A stretch of 44,912 bases of DNA from Pseudomonadota bacterium (GTDB lineage Bacteria > Pseudomonadota > Gammaproteobacteria > Burkholderiales > JAKAFK01): the NCBI GenBank assembly GCA_021788645.1, contig JAJYKK010000018.1, positions 1-44,912 on the forward strand, in the 5' to 3' direction. The notes under the pieces are model-generated. The model ran no database searches, was not told where the DNA came from, and saw only the letters and a program-made list of their open reading frames with translations. The translations under genes and the position numbers were made by a program. Below, one piece after another: positions 30,732-38,579 of this stretch (the stretch's first letter is position 1; the number at the start of each line of letters is the position of its first letter).

Positions 30732-31991
30732 ATGCCCGTGATCGAGCTCAAAAATGGCAGGTGGCGCGTGCAGGTGCGCCGCAAGGGCTACCCGACGTAC
30801 GACCGATGCTTCGCGAGTGCCGGTGAGGCGCGCGCTGCGGAGGCCAAAGTGGTCGCGGATCAATCCGCGCTCAGGCAGCAGTCCGCCGACGTAACGCTTG
30901 CCGAGGCCTGGCAGCGGTACGCCGAATCCTACGAATTCTCGTTGAAGAGCGAGGAGACGCGGAAGACCGAGCGCGGCCGGATCAAGCCGGTAATGGCGGC
31001 ACTCGGGGGCTATTCCCTCGCGGTGCTGCAGGAATCGCCGGACCTGGTGTCGGACTATATCGATCGCCGCAGCCGCACAATCTCCAAACGGACCGGGAAA
31101 AAACTCTCCGCGACAAGCCTGCGGCTCGAAATTGCCGCCCTGGCCGCGGTCGCCATCTGGGGTGTCAAACGCCGCCTCCTGAGAAAGAATTTCACGCTCG
31201 ACGTGCAACGGCCAGGGAAAGGGGAGAAGCGCAAGCGCCGCGTACCCCCGCTCGAGTTGGGGCTGCTGGAGCGCATGACCACCTTTGTCGATCGGCCCCG
31301 GTTGGCCGAGGCCGCGCGCTTCGTGCTGCTGCTGCGGTTCCTGGGGTGCCGCCCCGGGGAGCTCGCCGGCCTCCAGCGCGCGGATATCCGGTTCTTGGAA
31401 CGCGATGTCACCTTCAGGGGCACCAAGCACCGGCGCGAGGACCGGCTCGTTCACATGACCCAGCGCGCCGCAAATCTCATCGACGGGCAGTACAGCGCGG
31501 GCCTCAGATCGGCGCCCGACTCCCGCTATCTGTTTTCGACGCGGCGCCGGCACCGGGATGACCAGGGCAGAATTGTCTGGGAGAAATATCGCTATGCGCC
31601 CGGTGTGCTGCGGTTGCGGGAGGAGGGAGTGGTCGGCCCGACGTTCCATGCCCATGCGATGCGTCGCGAGTACATCAGCCGGGCGATCGAAGCCGGCCTG
31701 CCCTATGCGACGATTCGAAAACAGACCGGCCATCACAGCACCCAGGCCATCGAGATCTACGACGAGGGCCTCTCGACCGCGCCGGATGTCCGCGAGCAGA
31801 TCGACGCGCATGAAAGTGCCCTCGACCGCGAACTTCTGCTTGGCTGGATCGAGGCAATGGGCCCGGACCATCCTGTGATCAAGGAAGTCCTCGCCTCGCT
31901 GCGGGCGCTCGACGACCCCGGGAAATGGGCCCAGATCCAACGCGCAAACGGCGAAATGGTGCCCATGGGCCCTGGGAAAAGGCGTAAGTGA
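30732..31991 (+). CDS. tyrosine-type integrase
   Basis: A 419-residue phage/ICE-type integrase. The N-terminus (MPVIELKNGRWRVQVRRKGY) is the arm-type DNA-binding domain, a core-binding domain spans about 55–150, and the catalytic domain has Arg207 (GCRPGEL), Lys232 (RGTKHR), His308 and Arg311 (HAMRREY), His334 or 335 (TGHHST) and Tyr343 (EIYDE). ATG 30732 gives the better start; an upstream ATG at 30684 lies inside the palindrome. It sits 154 bases after the tRNA CCA and reads away from it, the usual layout of an element inserted at a tRNA 3' end. It appears intact. Confidence 0.92.
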   Translation: MPVIELKNGRWRVQVRRKGYPTYDRCFASAGEARAAEAKVVADQSALRQQSADVTLAEAWQRYAESYEFSLKSEETRKTERGRIKPVMAALGGYSLAVLQESPDLVSDYIDRRSRTISKRTGKKLSATSLRLEIAALAAVAIWGVKRRLLRKNFTLDVQRPGKGEKRKRRVPPLELGLLERMTTFVDRPRLAEAARFVLLLRFLGCRPGELAGLQRADIRFLERDVTFRGTKHRREDRLVHMTQRAANLIDGQYSAGLRSAPDSRYLFSTRRRHRDDQGRIVWEKYRYAPGVLRLREEGVVGPTFHAHAMRREYISRAIEAGLPYATIRKQTGHHSTQAIEIYDEGLSTAPDVREQIDAHESALDRELLLGWIEAMGPDHPVIKEVLASLRALDDPGKWAQIQRANGEMVPMGPGKRRK

Positions 31992-32200
31992 TATGGCGAA
32001 CCGCCAGTCCGCCAGGATGGCGGGCGCGTCATGATCAGAGCCCATCGCGATGCCGGCGAGCGTCCTCGATCAGGCGGGCGAAATAGCAGCCGCGAGCTTT
32101 CTTCATGTATGCGATGCGCAGTTCGTGCAAAAAATGCACATGCTCCGAGAAAAGCGCGGCGAACCATTGCGTGGAGCCGGCGTTCAGGACCGCGGCCCAT

Positions 32201-32227
32201 AAAAATCCGGGGCAAAAATGCCCCGGA
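32201..32227 (-). terminator. intrinsic terminator, minus strand
   Basis: A 9-bp perfect stem (TCCGGGGCA, 32206–32214, with TGCCCCGGA, 32219–32227) with a four-base loop. Read on the minus strand it is followed directly by five Ts (complement of 32201–32205). On the plus strand no T-run follows. There is no minus-strand protein gene immediately upstream, which supports a non-coding transcript ending here. Confidence 0.7.
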
Positions 32228-33260
32228 CTTGAATCGAATGTTTGTGCCCTCCTTTCAATAGCACATGAGCAGGCGCCAACCTGCAGGTCTGGCTCACTCC
32301 CCCGCCAAGGTTCATGAGCGTTTACGATATCCGCCGCCAAGCGGAATTTTCAAACGTCCAACTCGCTGCCTGCCGTCTTTCTCGTCGCGGGAGACGCCCC
32401 GCGTGATGATGAAGCTTCGGTCAAATCGCCCCATCACCTAGCCTGCGCCTGCAGGCCTCAATACTCAACAGCGCTCCCCCAGTTCCGAGTGCTTTTATCG
32501 GCACGCCGGTATGTCCTCAGGTGCCACCCCAAGGCCGTGAACTGGTTCCCACGTTAGAACAGTCGCTACTACGGTACCGCACGCCACCTCCTCACTAATC
32601 GCGCTAGCCGTATGGCTTTCGCATCCGATTTCGGCCCGGGAGAGATTCCAAAGTCCCTGGACTTACTCACGCGATAGTTTCCGGATTTGACCGCCCAGAC
32701 ACTACTGGCCCGAGCAATGGCTTGCGATACCGCCACTTCGCACCCGCCGTACCCTTTCGGGTATGGGTGCTTTCGCCGGTTGAGCTGTTCGCCGACCTGC
32801 AAAGGTTGCCCCTCGCAGTGCCGCCATCCCCAGATTTCTCCTGGATGGCTCACCCCCTCACGGGTGGTGCTGACGCCCTCGGTTGTGGCAAGCGTTCGAC
32901 CCTTTCGAGCCGCCCGCCGGCGGGGCTGAGTACCCGCTTTCGCTTCTGTCAGGGTTTGCTCCAGTCACCCGGAGTCCCGTTTCCGTGTCGCCCAATCTCG
33001 AGCTGCTTCGCAGCTCGCGGAGTGGGTCGAATCGAAGATGGTTAGTCTTCGAAGCGCCCGTTGCAGCCGCACCAGCCCAACTACGGGCATGCGGCTACGG
33101 ACCGCGAAACTGGTTCCGGCTGGCTGGCCGGTTCCAGGTAGACGTTTATCGTGGTCGGGGATGTGGTGGCGCACATCCCCGACACCTTCAATACGGCGGC
33201 GGTTAGCGGATGTGGCGGCATCCTCGTTGATCGATATTCCCATGGGGGTCCTGCCTAATA
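32201..33260 (-). ncRNA. candidate large structured RNA (about 1 kb)
   Basis: No convincing protein is encoded here on either strand, yet the sequence is full of strong hairpins. Examples by plus coordinates are 33154–33183 (12-bp perfect stem), 33110–33137 (two stems with an AA/AA internal loop), 33066–33095, 33032–33052, 32999–33017 (8 bp, GAA loop on the minus strand), 32823–32849, 32740–32770 (two stems capped by GAAA on the minus strand) and 32386–32403 (6 bp). The capping loops are GAAA/GAA only when read on the minus strand, and a minus-strand terminator closes the region at 32227–32201. Size, structure and position beside a tRNA and integrase recall giant phage/ICE RNAs such as GOLLD or ROOL; class membership is not shown. 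The 5' end is approximate. Confidence 0.5.
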
Positions 33261-33270
33261 TAGCGACGCC

Positions 33271-33312
33271 TTGTCCGCAATCATGGAATCTCAAGTAATG
33301 TGCTGCGGACAA
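33271..33312. repeat. 9-bp inverted repeat between the RNA region and the next gene
   Basis: TTGTCCGCA (33271–33279) and TGCGGACAA (33304–33312) are exact complements with 24 bases between. The pair lies between the presumed 5' end of the minus-strand RNA and the divergent gene at 33409. TTTTC follows on the plus strand. It could be an operator for divergent promoters or a weak terminator. Confidence 0.45.
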
Positions 33313-33408
33313 TTTTCTTGATCACAAAAGCACACTACGCACACCTGGGTGCCCGTTTTCGGCAAAGCGCTCGCTATACAGGCTTGTCACCAATAACGGG
33401 AGTATCCC

Positions 33409-34320
33409 ATGCTCAACGTACCCTCGATCATCCCGGCCGGAACATCGTACGTGCGGATCCCCCGCAGCAAATCTGCCGCAATGCGCCTCATCCTCGAGAC
33501 CGTCCAGCGTGGGAGCCGGTACTGGGCAGGGGGTGTGATCCCGATTGAAAAATCCATGCGTCTTGCGGAAAAATTCGCGCACATCTACGGCGCCGCGTCC
33601 TCGCAATCGAAGCGATCCTGGGACAAAGCGCGCGGGCGTGCGAACTCAACCCTCGTTGTGTATCCCGAAGACGATCAATCTTTGACGCCGCTCAAGTGGT
33701 GGCTACTGGTCACGCCGGGAGAAGGACTTGTGCGCAAAGAAGAGCAACTCAGAGATGGGTGGGATAAAAGACAACGACTCCGGTGGGGCGAGCAATATGA
33801 ACTCGTCCATCTGCAGCATGACCGGCGGTACGGGGGTGGGCGCCATTGGACATGGCGTTTGACGGAACAACGATTTCAAGAAATCACTGCCGCGATGCTG
33901 CAGTTTGTGAGCGCGCATGGCCGCGCGCCGAGTGCTGCTATTGGATTCAAGACCGCACCTCTCATGGAGCGCTCGGATGATCTTAGTCGCCTGATCGCGG
34001 CCATTTCGCGGATGCCGGGCTTTCATGGAATCCGCATGCAGCAGATCGAGCTGTACCGTGTTGGTCGCGAGGTATGGGACAAGACGCATCGCCATGCGTA
34101 CGAGGGATGGCCCATCGATGTGCCATACGTCGACAAGCGGCAGCCAGTCTATCACCGCCCGCAGGCGCTCACGCTCGACGTGCTGACGCAGATCTCTGCC
34201 GCGCGGCAAGGCGCGCTCGACGCCAGCAACAAGGGCATGAAGCAACTACTGAAAGACCCTGGGATAAAGGCCGGAAAACCGGACCCCGACAAAAGTCATC
34301 CAGAGGGCACTCCGCAGTAG
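33409..34320 (+). CDS. unknown 303-residue protein
   Basis: I do not recognise this family. The protein begins MLNVPSIIPAGTSYVRIPRS and is basic, with many aromatic residues and Arg in the middle (about 95–160: LKWWLLVTPGEG, RLRWGEQYELVHLQHDRR, GGGRHWTWRLTEQRF). It has no signal peptide or membrane helix and ends in a Lys/Pro/Asp-rich tail. GGGAG lies about nine bases before the ATG. It is the first protein gene after the integrase and the putative RNA, so it may belong to the same mobile element; a nucleic-acid role is only a guess from composition. AT-rich DNA follows. Confidence 0.65.
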   Translation: MLNVPSIIPAGTSYVRIPRSKSAAMRLILETVQRGSRYWAGGVIPIEKSMRLAEKFAHIYGAASSQSKRSWDKARGRANSTLVVYPEDDQSLTPLKWWLLVTPGEGLVRKEEQLRDGWDKRQRLRWGEQYELVHLQHDRRYGGGRHWTWRLTEQRFQEITAAMLQFVSAHGRAPSAAIGFKTAPLMERSDDLSRLIAAISRMPGFHGIRMQQIELYRVGREVWDKTHRHAYEGWPIDVPYVDKRQPVYHRPQALTLDVLTQISAARQGALDASNKGMKQLLKDPGIKAGKPDPDKSHPEGTPQ

Positions 34321-34694
34321 CCAGGCAAATTGATAATTCTTCAATACTAGGCGTAATCTGCAATACAACGATTATTTCTTCTTCTTTTGCACTGAATTGA
34401 TCGTTTCTCCAAAGACGTGGGTAGACAATATATAACATTATGACTTAATGTTGTTATTCCTATTACATCGTTACTATTTGTAGCGCGTGATATACCGTAT
34501 GTAATGATATCATAATAGTATATATATGTTTGATATTACTGCATATTGTGTGGTATAATTATAATAAAAGCGTTATATTGACAAACTAATAGTCGTGATG
34601 TCTAATAAGATATGGCCGGGCTCTCAGCCCCAGCCATGGCCCCCGGCGCTTGCTTCCATGTCGCCTTGTCCTTAAGCCTTTGACGAACTGGGAA
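34321..34694. other. AT-rich gene-free patch and leader
   Basis: The bases from about 34330 to 34610 are strongly AT-rich, unlike the GC-rich DNA around. They include the inverted repeat AACATTA/TAATGTT (34434–34440, 34446–34452), ATGATATCAT and TATAATTATA. A GC-rich hairpin with arms ATGGC/GCCAT and GGGCT/AGCCC follows at 34612–34637. It may be foreign DNA, a silenced promoter region, or an unwinding site. No gene is seen. Confidence 0.6.
34530..34559 (+). promoter_or_regulatory. strong sigma-70 promoter before the HNH gene
   Basis: TTGATA (34530–34535) and a perfect TATAAT (34554–34559) are 18 bases apart, with TGG before the −10 (extended −10). It reads towards the HNH gene with a leader of about 130 bases. 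Confidence 0.75.
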
Positions 34695-36383
34695 ATGGCA
34701 ATGAAGATTACGTTAGCGGCTGGAGTCAAAGTGAACTTCATCACTGCTGTATGGCATGTGGCTGGCGATGTCTGGATGTTTCAGTGCGACTGCGGCCACT
34801 TCTTCCGTGAGAAAGCCTGGAGGGTCGTGAGCGGGCACAAGCAAACATGTGGCCATCAATGCCCAATCCGCAAGGAACGTACGTCCGTAAGGAAGAAAGT
34901 ACACGGGGATTCGGTTCGTGGGACCCCGCACAATCCGCGTTACGTCGTGTGGATAAACATGAAAGCTCGGACCGAGAATGAGAAGACCCCATGTTATAAA
35001 GACTACGGCGGGCGCGGCATCAAGGTCTGTAAACGGTGGTCGAAATCGTACGTGGCTTTCGCCAAGGACGTTGGCAGCCCTCCGGGCGATGACTATCGTG
35101 CTTATCAACTGGACCGAATAAATTCTAATGGAAACTATTCAAAGACGAACACGCGCTGGGCGAAACAGCTCGACCAAGCGCGAAACAAGCGCAGTACGGT
35201 CAAGGTTTGGGACGGAGGGCGAAGGCTGCCTCTCACCGCAGCCGCGGAGATATCCGGACTCAAGCCGGCCACTGTGCGCTGGCGGCGTGCCAATGGCTGG
35301 CCCGACGAAGCGGCGTGCCATTCCCCGCTGGGGGGAGAACAGGCAGAGCAGGCACGGGCGCACGACAACGCTTTGCTGCAATTTCTCGAGAAGGGCAGAA
35401 TTCTGGTCGCCAAGGACGGTCGGATAGTGGACCGGGATGCCGAAAAGCCTTTGATTCCGCGCCTCGACAAGGACGGCTACCTGCTTGTCAGTGTCCCTGG
35501 GTTGCCAAAACACGTCACGCCGGAGTTTCGTCACCACAGAATTGTCGCCTTAATGCATCTCCCGAATCCCGAGCCTGAGAAGCTGGGTGTGGTTCATCAT
35601 TTGAATGGCGATCGCCGCGACAATAGGGCGTCGAATCTGCAATGGGCGAGCTGGGAATCGAACGCCGCATCCAGGAGTTCAGGACTCACCGAGAGTCCCG
35701 AGCGCATCGATTATCGGAATCCGTTGATCTACGAAGATCTGATCCAAACAACGTGGTATGACCCCAATGCCGTAGCGCGCCACACTGACTCACCGCCACT
35801 CCGCGCGCTTGACTTGGAGTGCCTGGAGAGGCTGAAAGAAAGTATCGCCCGGCAGTCATGGCTCAAGGGGAGTCTCTTCGAGCGGCTTCTCCTTGAGGGT
35901 GTTGGCGATAAGATCTTGAGTGCTCCGTCAAATGAGATTTCCGTTTCCGACGCCGACACCACGATTTTGGCTGCCAATTTGGGCGGGCTGCTTAAACGCG
36001 TCTCGCTACGCGACTTGTGGGCAACTCACAAAGTGTATTTTGCATGCGCCGCGTGCGGCTATCAGGAAAAGAGCCGGGTCACGGTGCGTGAGCGATGTGG
36101 GACGCGAGCCCCAATACGCGGCCTATGCTCGATTTGCACTAGTTTGGCGTTGATTCACCCACAACTAGACAGCCTACGGCGGCCGAATCCTTGCGGTGAG
36201 TTTAGGCATGGGTTGAATATCGCAGCCAAGAACCAAAGTGTCGTCGCGCTCTTCTATTGCCGAGTCTGCGGCCGCGGAATTCCTCACGCATACAACGTCA
36301 AGCATCTGTGCCAGAGAAAAGCGCTGCCCATCTGTGAAATCTGTCGCGATCGCGCAAGGAATTTTTCTGGTATGGGGCATTGA
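34695..36383 (+). CDS. multi-module HNH homing-endonuclease-like protein
   Basis: A 562-residue protein. A small Cys-rich start (CDCG at 31–34, CGHQC at 52–56) is followed by a first HNH-type module at about 80–165 (PRYVVWINMKAR, YKDYGGRGIKVCKRW, QLDRINSNGNYSKTNTRWA), common in phage and intron endonucleases. A NUMOD-like helix-turn-helix follows at about 178–208 (LTAAAEISGLKPATVRWRR). A second HNH_3 module lies at 279–318 (FRHHRIVALMHLP, HHLNGDRRDNRASNLQW). The C-terminal 120 residues hold zinc-ribbon-like Cys pairs (CAACGY, CSIC, CRVCG, CEIC). ATG 34695 is chosen; the ribosome-binding site is weak. DNA cleavage is inferred. It might be mobile itself or act in defence. Confidence 0.8.
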   Translation: MAMKITLAAGVKVNFITAVWHVAGDVWMFQCDCGHFFREKAWRVVSGHKQTCGHQCPIRKERTSVRKKVHGDSVRGTPHNPRYVVWINMKARTENEKTPCYKDYGGRGIKVCKRWSKSYVAFAKDVGSPPGDDYRAYQLDRINSNGNYSKTNTRWAKQLDQARNKRSTVKVWDGGRRLPLTAAAEISGLKPATVRWRRANGWPDEAACHSPLGGEQAEQARAHDNALLQFLEKGRILVAKDGRIVDRDAEKPLIPRLDKDGYLLVSVPGLPKHVTPEFRHHRIVALMHLPNPEPEKLGVVHHLNGDRRDNRASNLQWASWESNAASRSSGLTESPERIDYRNPLIYEDLIQTTWYDPNAVARHTDSPPLRALDLECLERLKESIARQSWLKGSLFERLLLEGVGDKILSAPSNEISVSDADTTILAANLGGLLKRVSLRDLWATHKVYFACAACGYQEKSRVTVRERCGTRAPIRGLCSICTSLALIHPQLDSLRRPNPCGEFRHGLNIAAKNQSVVALFYCRVCGRGIPHAYNVKHLCQRKALPICEICRDRARNFSGMGH

Positions 36384-36588
36384 GCTCATGGCCGTGGATA
36401 GCTACCGCCCAGGCCGCCGGCGCAACGCGAAACAGCAGCTCCGCCGCCCCGGGGGCGAGGGCGGCATCCTGCTCGCCGCACGGGATATCGCAGCGGCGTT
36501 GCGGTTCATCCGCAAGACCGCGCCAGCGGCTGAAAACGACCTCGAGAACCTGGCCGACGAGGCCGGTTCCCACAATGGAGGGGGAGCT

Positions 36589-37095
36589 ATGTGGCTGTTC
36601 CTTGACTACGACGGTGTTCTCCACCGGTCTGCGGTCTATCTCGAAATCCGCCAGGATGGTTCGTACCCGGTCCTTCGCGGTAAAGGCGAGTTGTTCATGT
36701 GGAGCCATCACCTCGTCGAGATCCTCGAACCATATCCTGCGGTGCGCATAGTCCTGTCCACTGCCTGGGTACCGCAATACGGTTTTGATAGGGCGCGCGA
36801 TGAACTGCCAGAGGCCTTGAGTAGCCGCGCGGTCGGCGCAACGCGGCTCGCCGCGTTCGACGAGGGTGGTGATGTAGAACGCCGCCAGCAGATCGAGCAG
36901 TGGCACGAGCTCACGCGGTACGAGCAAATCCGCCTGTATGCGAAGCGCGCCCGCCCGGAGCCCTGGGTGGCCGTGGATGACGACTCGTATGGATGGGGTG
37001 CGGCGGATGCGCATAGGTTCGTGCAGATAGATCCAAGTCGTGGCTTGTCGGATCCAAAGGCGCAGGCACGCCTTAAGGCACTTCTGAAACGGTGA
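36589..37095 (+). CDS. HAD-domain phosphatase-like protein
   Basis: A 168-residue protein starting MWLFLDYDGVLHRSAVY, the HAD motif I (DYDGV) with both aspartates. VLSTAW (motif II, Ser) and VAVDDDSYGW (motif IV acidic residues) follow. The ATG at 36589 is chosen because GGAGGGGG lies just before it and because the family starts there. The frame stays open upstream to an ATG at 36388 (MAVDSYRPGRRR), which would add 67 Arg-rich residues of no known family. The next gene, now broken, overlaps its stop. Substrate unknown. Confidence 0.8.
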   Translation: MWLFLDYDGVLHRSAVYLEIRQDGSYPVLRGKGELFMWSHHLVEILEPYPAVRIVLSTAWVPQYGFDRARDELPEALSSRAVGATRLAAFDEGGDVERRQQIEQWHELTRYEQIRLYAKRARPEPWVAVDDDSYGWGAADAHRFVQIDPSRGLSDPKAQARLKALLKR

Positions 37096-37260
37096 TCTTT
37101 CTCGAGACGGAATTCACCGGTCTCGACCAGCGCTCGCCTGCACTCATATCGATCGGGTTGGTAAGTGAGAGAGGACGGTGGGCACGAGGTCTATGCCCGA
37201 GTTGCCGGAAGGCGATTATTGGCATCTCCTTCGCAATCGTCTGTGCGGCGATGAACAAAG
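37092..37260 (+). pseudogene. broken 3'-5' exoribonuclease-like gene
   Basis: A GTG overlapping the HAD stop opens IFLETEFTGLDQRSPALISI, the DEDD-type (RNase T-like) exonuclease start with the D/E-x-E motif. The match then jumps frame to EDGGHEVYA and again to ELPEGDYWHL within 100 bases, and the later motifs are missing. At least two frameshifts and a truncation mean it cannot make the enzyme. The right limit is approximate. Its coupling to the HAD gene suggests that the two once formed an operon. Confidence 0.65.
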
Positions 37261-37326
37261 CGAAGACGGCCGGCCATTCCGCCCAGATCTTCAAGCCGGC
37301 ACAACCAGATTCTGCACGCATGGTTT

Positions 37327-37355
37327 TTGCGATCAATCCACTGCCGTGGTATGAT
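37327..37355 (+). promoter_or_regulatory. sigma-70 promoter before the 82-residue gene
   Basis: TTGCGA (37327–37332) and TATGAT (37350–37355) are exactly 17 bases apart, about 78 bases before the next ATG. Confidence 0.65.
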
Positions 37356-37432
37356 CGCATTGCAATCTTTTCTCCAAATGACCCAGTGCTTTCACGCTGG
37401 AGTCGCGTCCGAATTTTTCAGGAGAAAAGATC

Positions 37433-37681
37433 ATGCAGTCACACGCCACACACCTCAGTATCTACACTGTCACCACCCGATCCGGCATCACCTACCGCCT
37501 TGAAGCCAGCAGCTGGGACCAAGCCTGGACCCGCGCCCGCGACCCCATTATCGCTGCGGAAATTGCGCGCATGATGGGCGAAGCCCTGCGAGATATCGCG
37601 AGCGTTGAACCCTTCCGCGGGCCTTCCCACATTGCGGGCAGGCGGCTCGTATTCAGCGACGGGCTTTTTTGCAAAACATGA
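37433..37681 (+). CDS. small hypothetical protein (82 residues)
   Basis: A short soluble protein, MQSHATHLSIYTVTTRSGIT at its start and RRLVFSDGLFCKT at its end. AGGAGA lies six to eight bases before the ATG and a good promoter lies upstream, so it is probably a real gene. The first 40 residues look like a small beta/helix domain (TYRLEASSWDQAWTRARD). No family is recognised. It lies alone between the broken exonuclease gene and the defence genes. Confidence 0.6.
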   Translation: MQSHATHLSIYTVTTRSGITYRLEASSWDQAWTRARDPIIAAEIARMMGEALRDIASVEPFRGPSHIAGRRLVFSDGLFCKT

Positions 37682-38065
37682 TTGCAAGCCCGGGCGGCCC
37701 GGGAGGGCCGTCTTGGGCTCGTGAGTTCCTTCCTATCGGGTGCGCAAGGGCCGGTTACGAAGTGAAGCGCCCTTGGCAGAGGACGAGTGGTGGGCGGACA
37801 GCTCATCGGCCACAACAGACGTTGATGGTAGGCCCGACTGAAGGGCCGGTGTGGCGCAGGTTGCCGTCGTTGATGCCCTTGACAGCGCGGGCGGCCGCTT
37901 TCCTCTCCGGCGAGTTCACCCTTTCGCCTCGAATCTGTCCATCAGGGTTACCTCAACGACAGGCAGCGACTGGACCCATACCCGAAAGCCGGAGTAGGGT
38001 CGCGTCTCAGCTAACACCGGCTTCAAGTTCAGTACTGCTTGATGGGTTACCGTGTACTTAGTGAA
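37682..38065. other. gene-free stretch
   Basis: GC-rich sequence between the small gene and the end of the RloB-like gene. Open frames occur, but none has a credible start, ribosome-binding site or recognisable protein. It may be decayed DNA. A weak hairpin (AGCCC … GGGCT) starts near 37685. Confidence 0.4.
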
Positions 38066-38575
38066 TCAGGCCTGCAACGTTACGCCGAGGAGCGAGAGTA
38101 ACTCATTGATCGTTGACTCCGAGCCGCGCCCGGCTTCAAGACATGTCTTGCCGAAGTGCTCCGCGTAGCTTTCCTGTTCTGCTGGCGCGTGGTTGAGATA
38201 GGGGGCCAACGCTTTCTTCATGTTCTTAGCGTCGGCATCAGGACGAACTCCAAGAAGCCGAAGCATCACTGCATCGAAACAGGGGTCGGAGGCAAGGACA
38301 TGGATTTTTTTCTGCCTGGCGATCTTGGCAACGCTCGGTGACCAGTCCGTGTCGGTGTCCAGCAGTACAGCGACCTCATCGTAGTCAATGTTGGCAATCT
38401 GCCTGATTGTCCAATCAATGACGTGCTTGGCGCCCTTACCTCGGGCATTCTTGATCGTCACTACCAGACCACATCCACGGGGAGCGTAAATCTGCTTCAC
38501 GTGCTTGAGGAATGCCTCTTCGTGGCGGCCCTCGCCCACGATCAGCAGGGTTCGCTGTGCTTTCCAAGTGCCCAT
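38066..38575 (-). CDS. RloB-like TOPRIM protein (AbiLii-like)
   Basis: A 169-residue protein starting MGTWKAQRTLLIVGEGRHEE, a TOPRIM fold with the catalytic Glu15 (VGEGRHEEAFL) and the metal-binding pair Asp73/Asp75 in VAVLLDTDTDW. This is the RloB family, found beside AAA ATPases in AbiL and OLD-like defence modules, where the TOPRIM part is a likely nuclease. The start lies four bases after the ATPase stop, so the two are one operon. A longer start (10 more residues) would overlap the ATPase gene. Nuclease activity and phage defence are inferred from the family. Confidence 0.82.
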   Translation of the reverse strand: MGTWKAQRTLLIVGEGRHEEAFLKHVKQIYAPRGCGLVVTIKNARGKGAKHVIDWTIRQIANIDYDEVAVLLDTDTDWSPSVAKIARQKKIHVLASDPCFDAVMLRLLGVRPDADAKNMKKALAPYLNHAPAEQESYAEHFGKTCLEAGRGSESTINELLSLLGVTLQA

Positions 38576-38579
38576 GCTG

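Noticed and set aside
32035-32340. Short minus-strand protein gene beyond the terminator
   Set aside because: The frame is open on both sides of the terminator hairpin, has no good start site, and resembles no family I know.
32201-33260. Group II or group I intron
   Set aside because: No reverse transcriptase or homing gene lies inside, and I could not find a domain V-like hairpin or group I core strings on either strand.
37669-38061. 130-residue open frame after the small gene
   Set aside because: Overlaps the end of the previous gene, lacks a ribosome-binding site, and has low-complexity sequence without family match.
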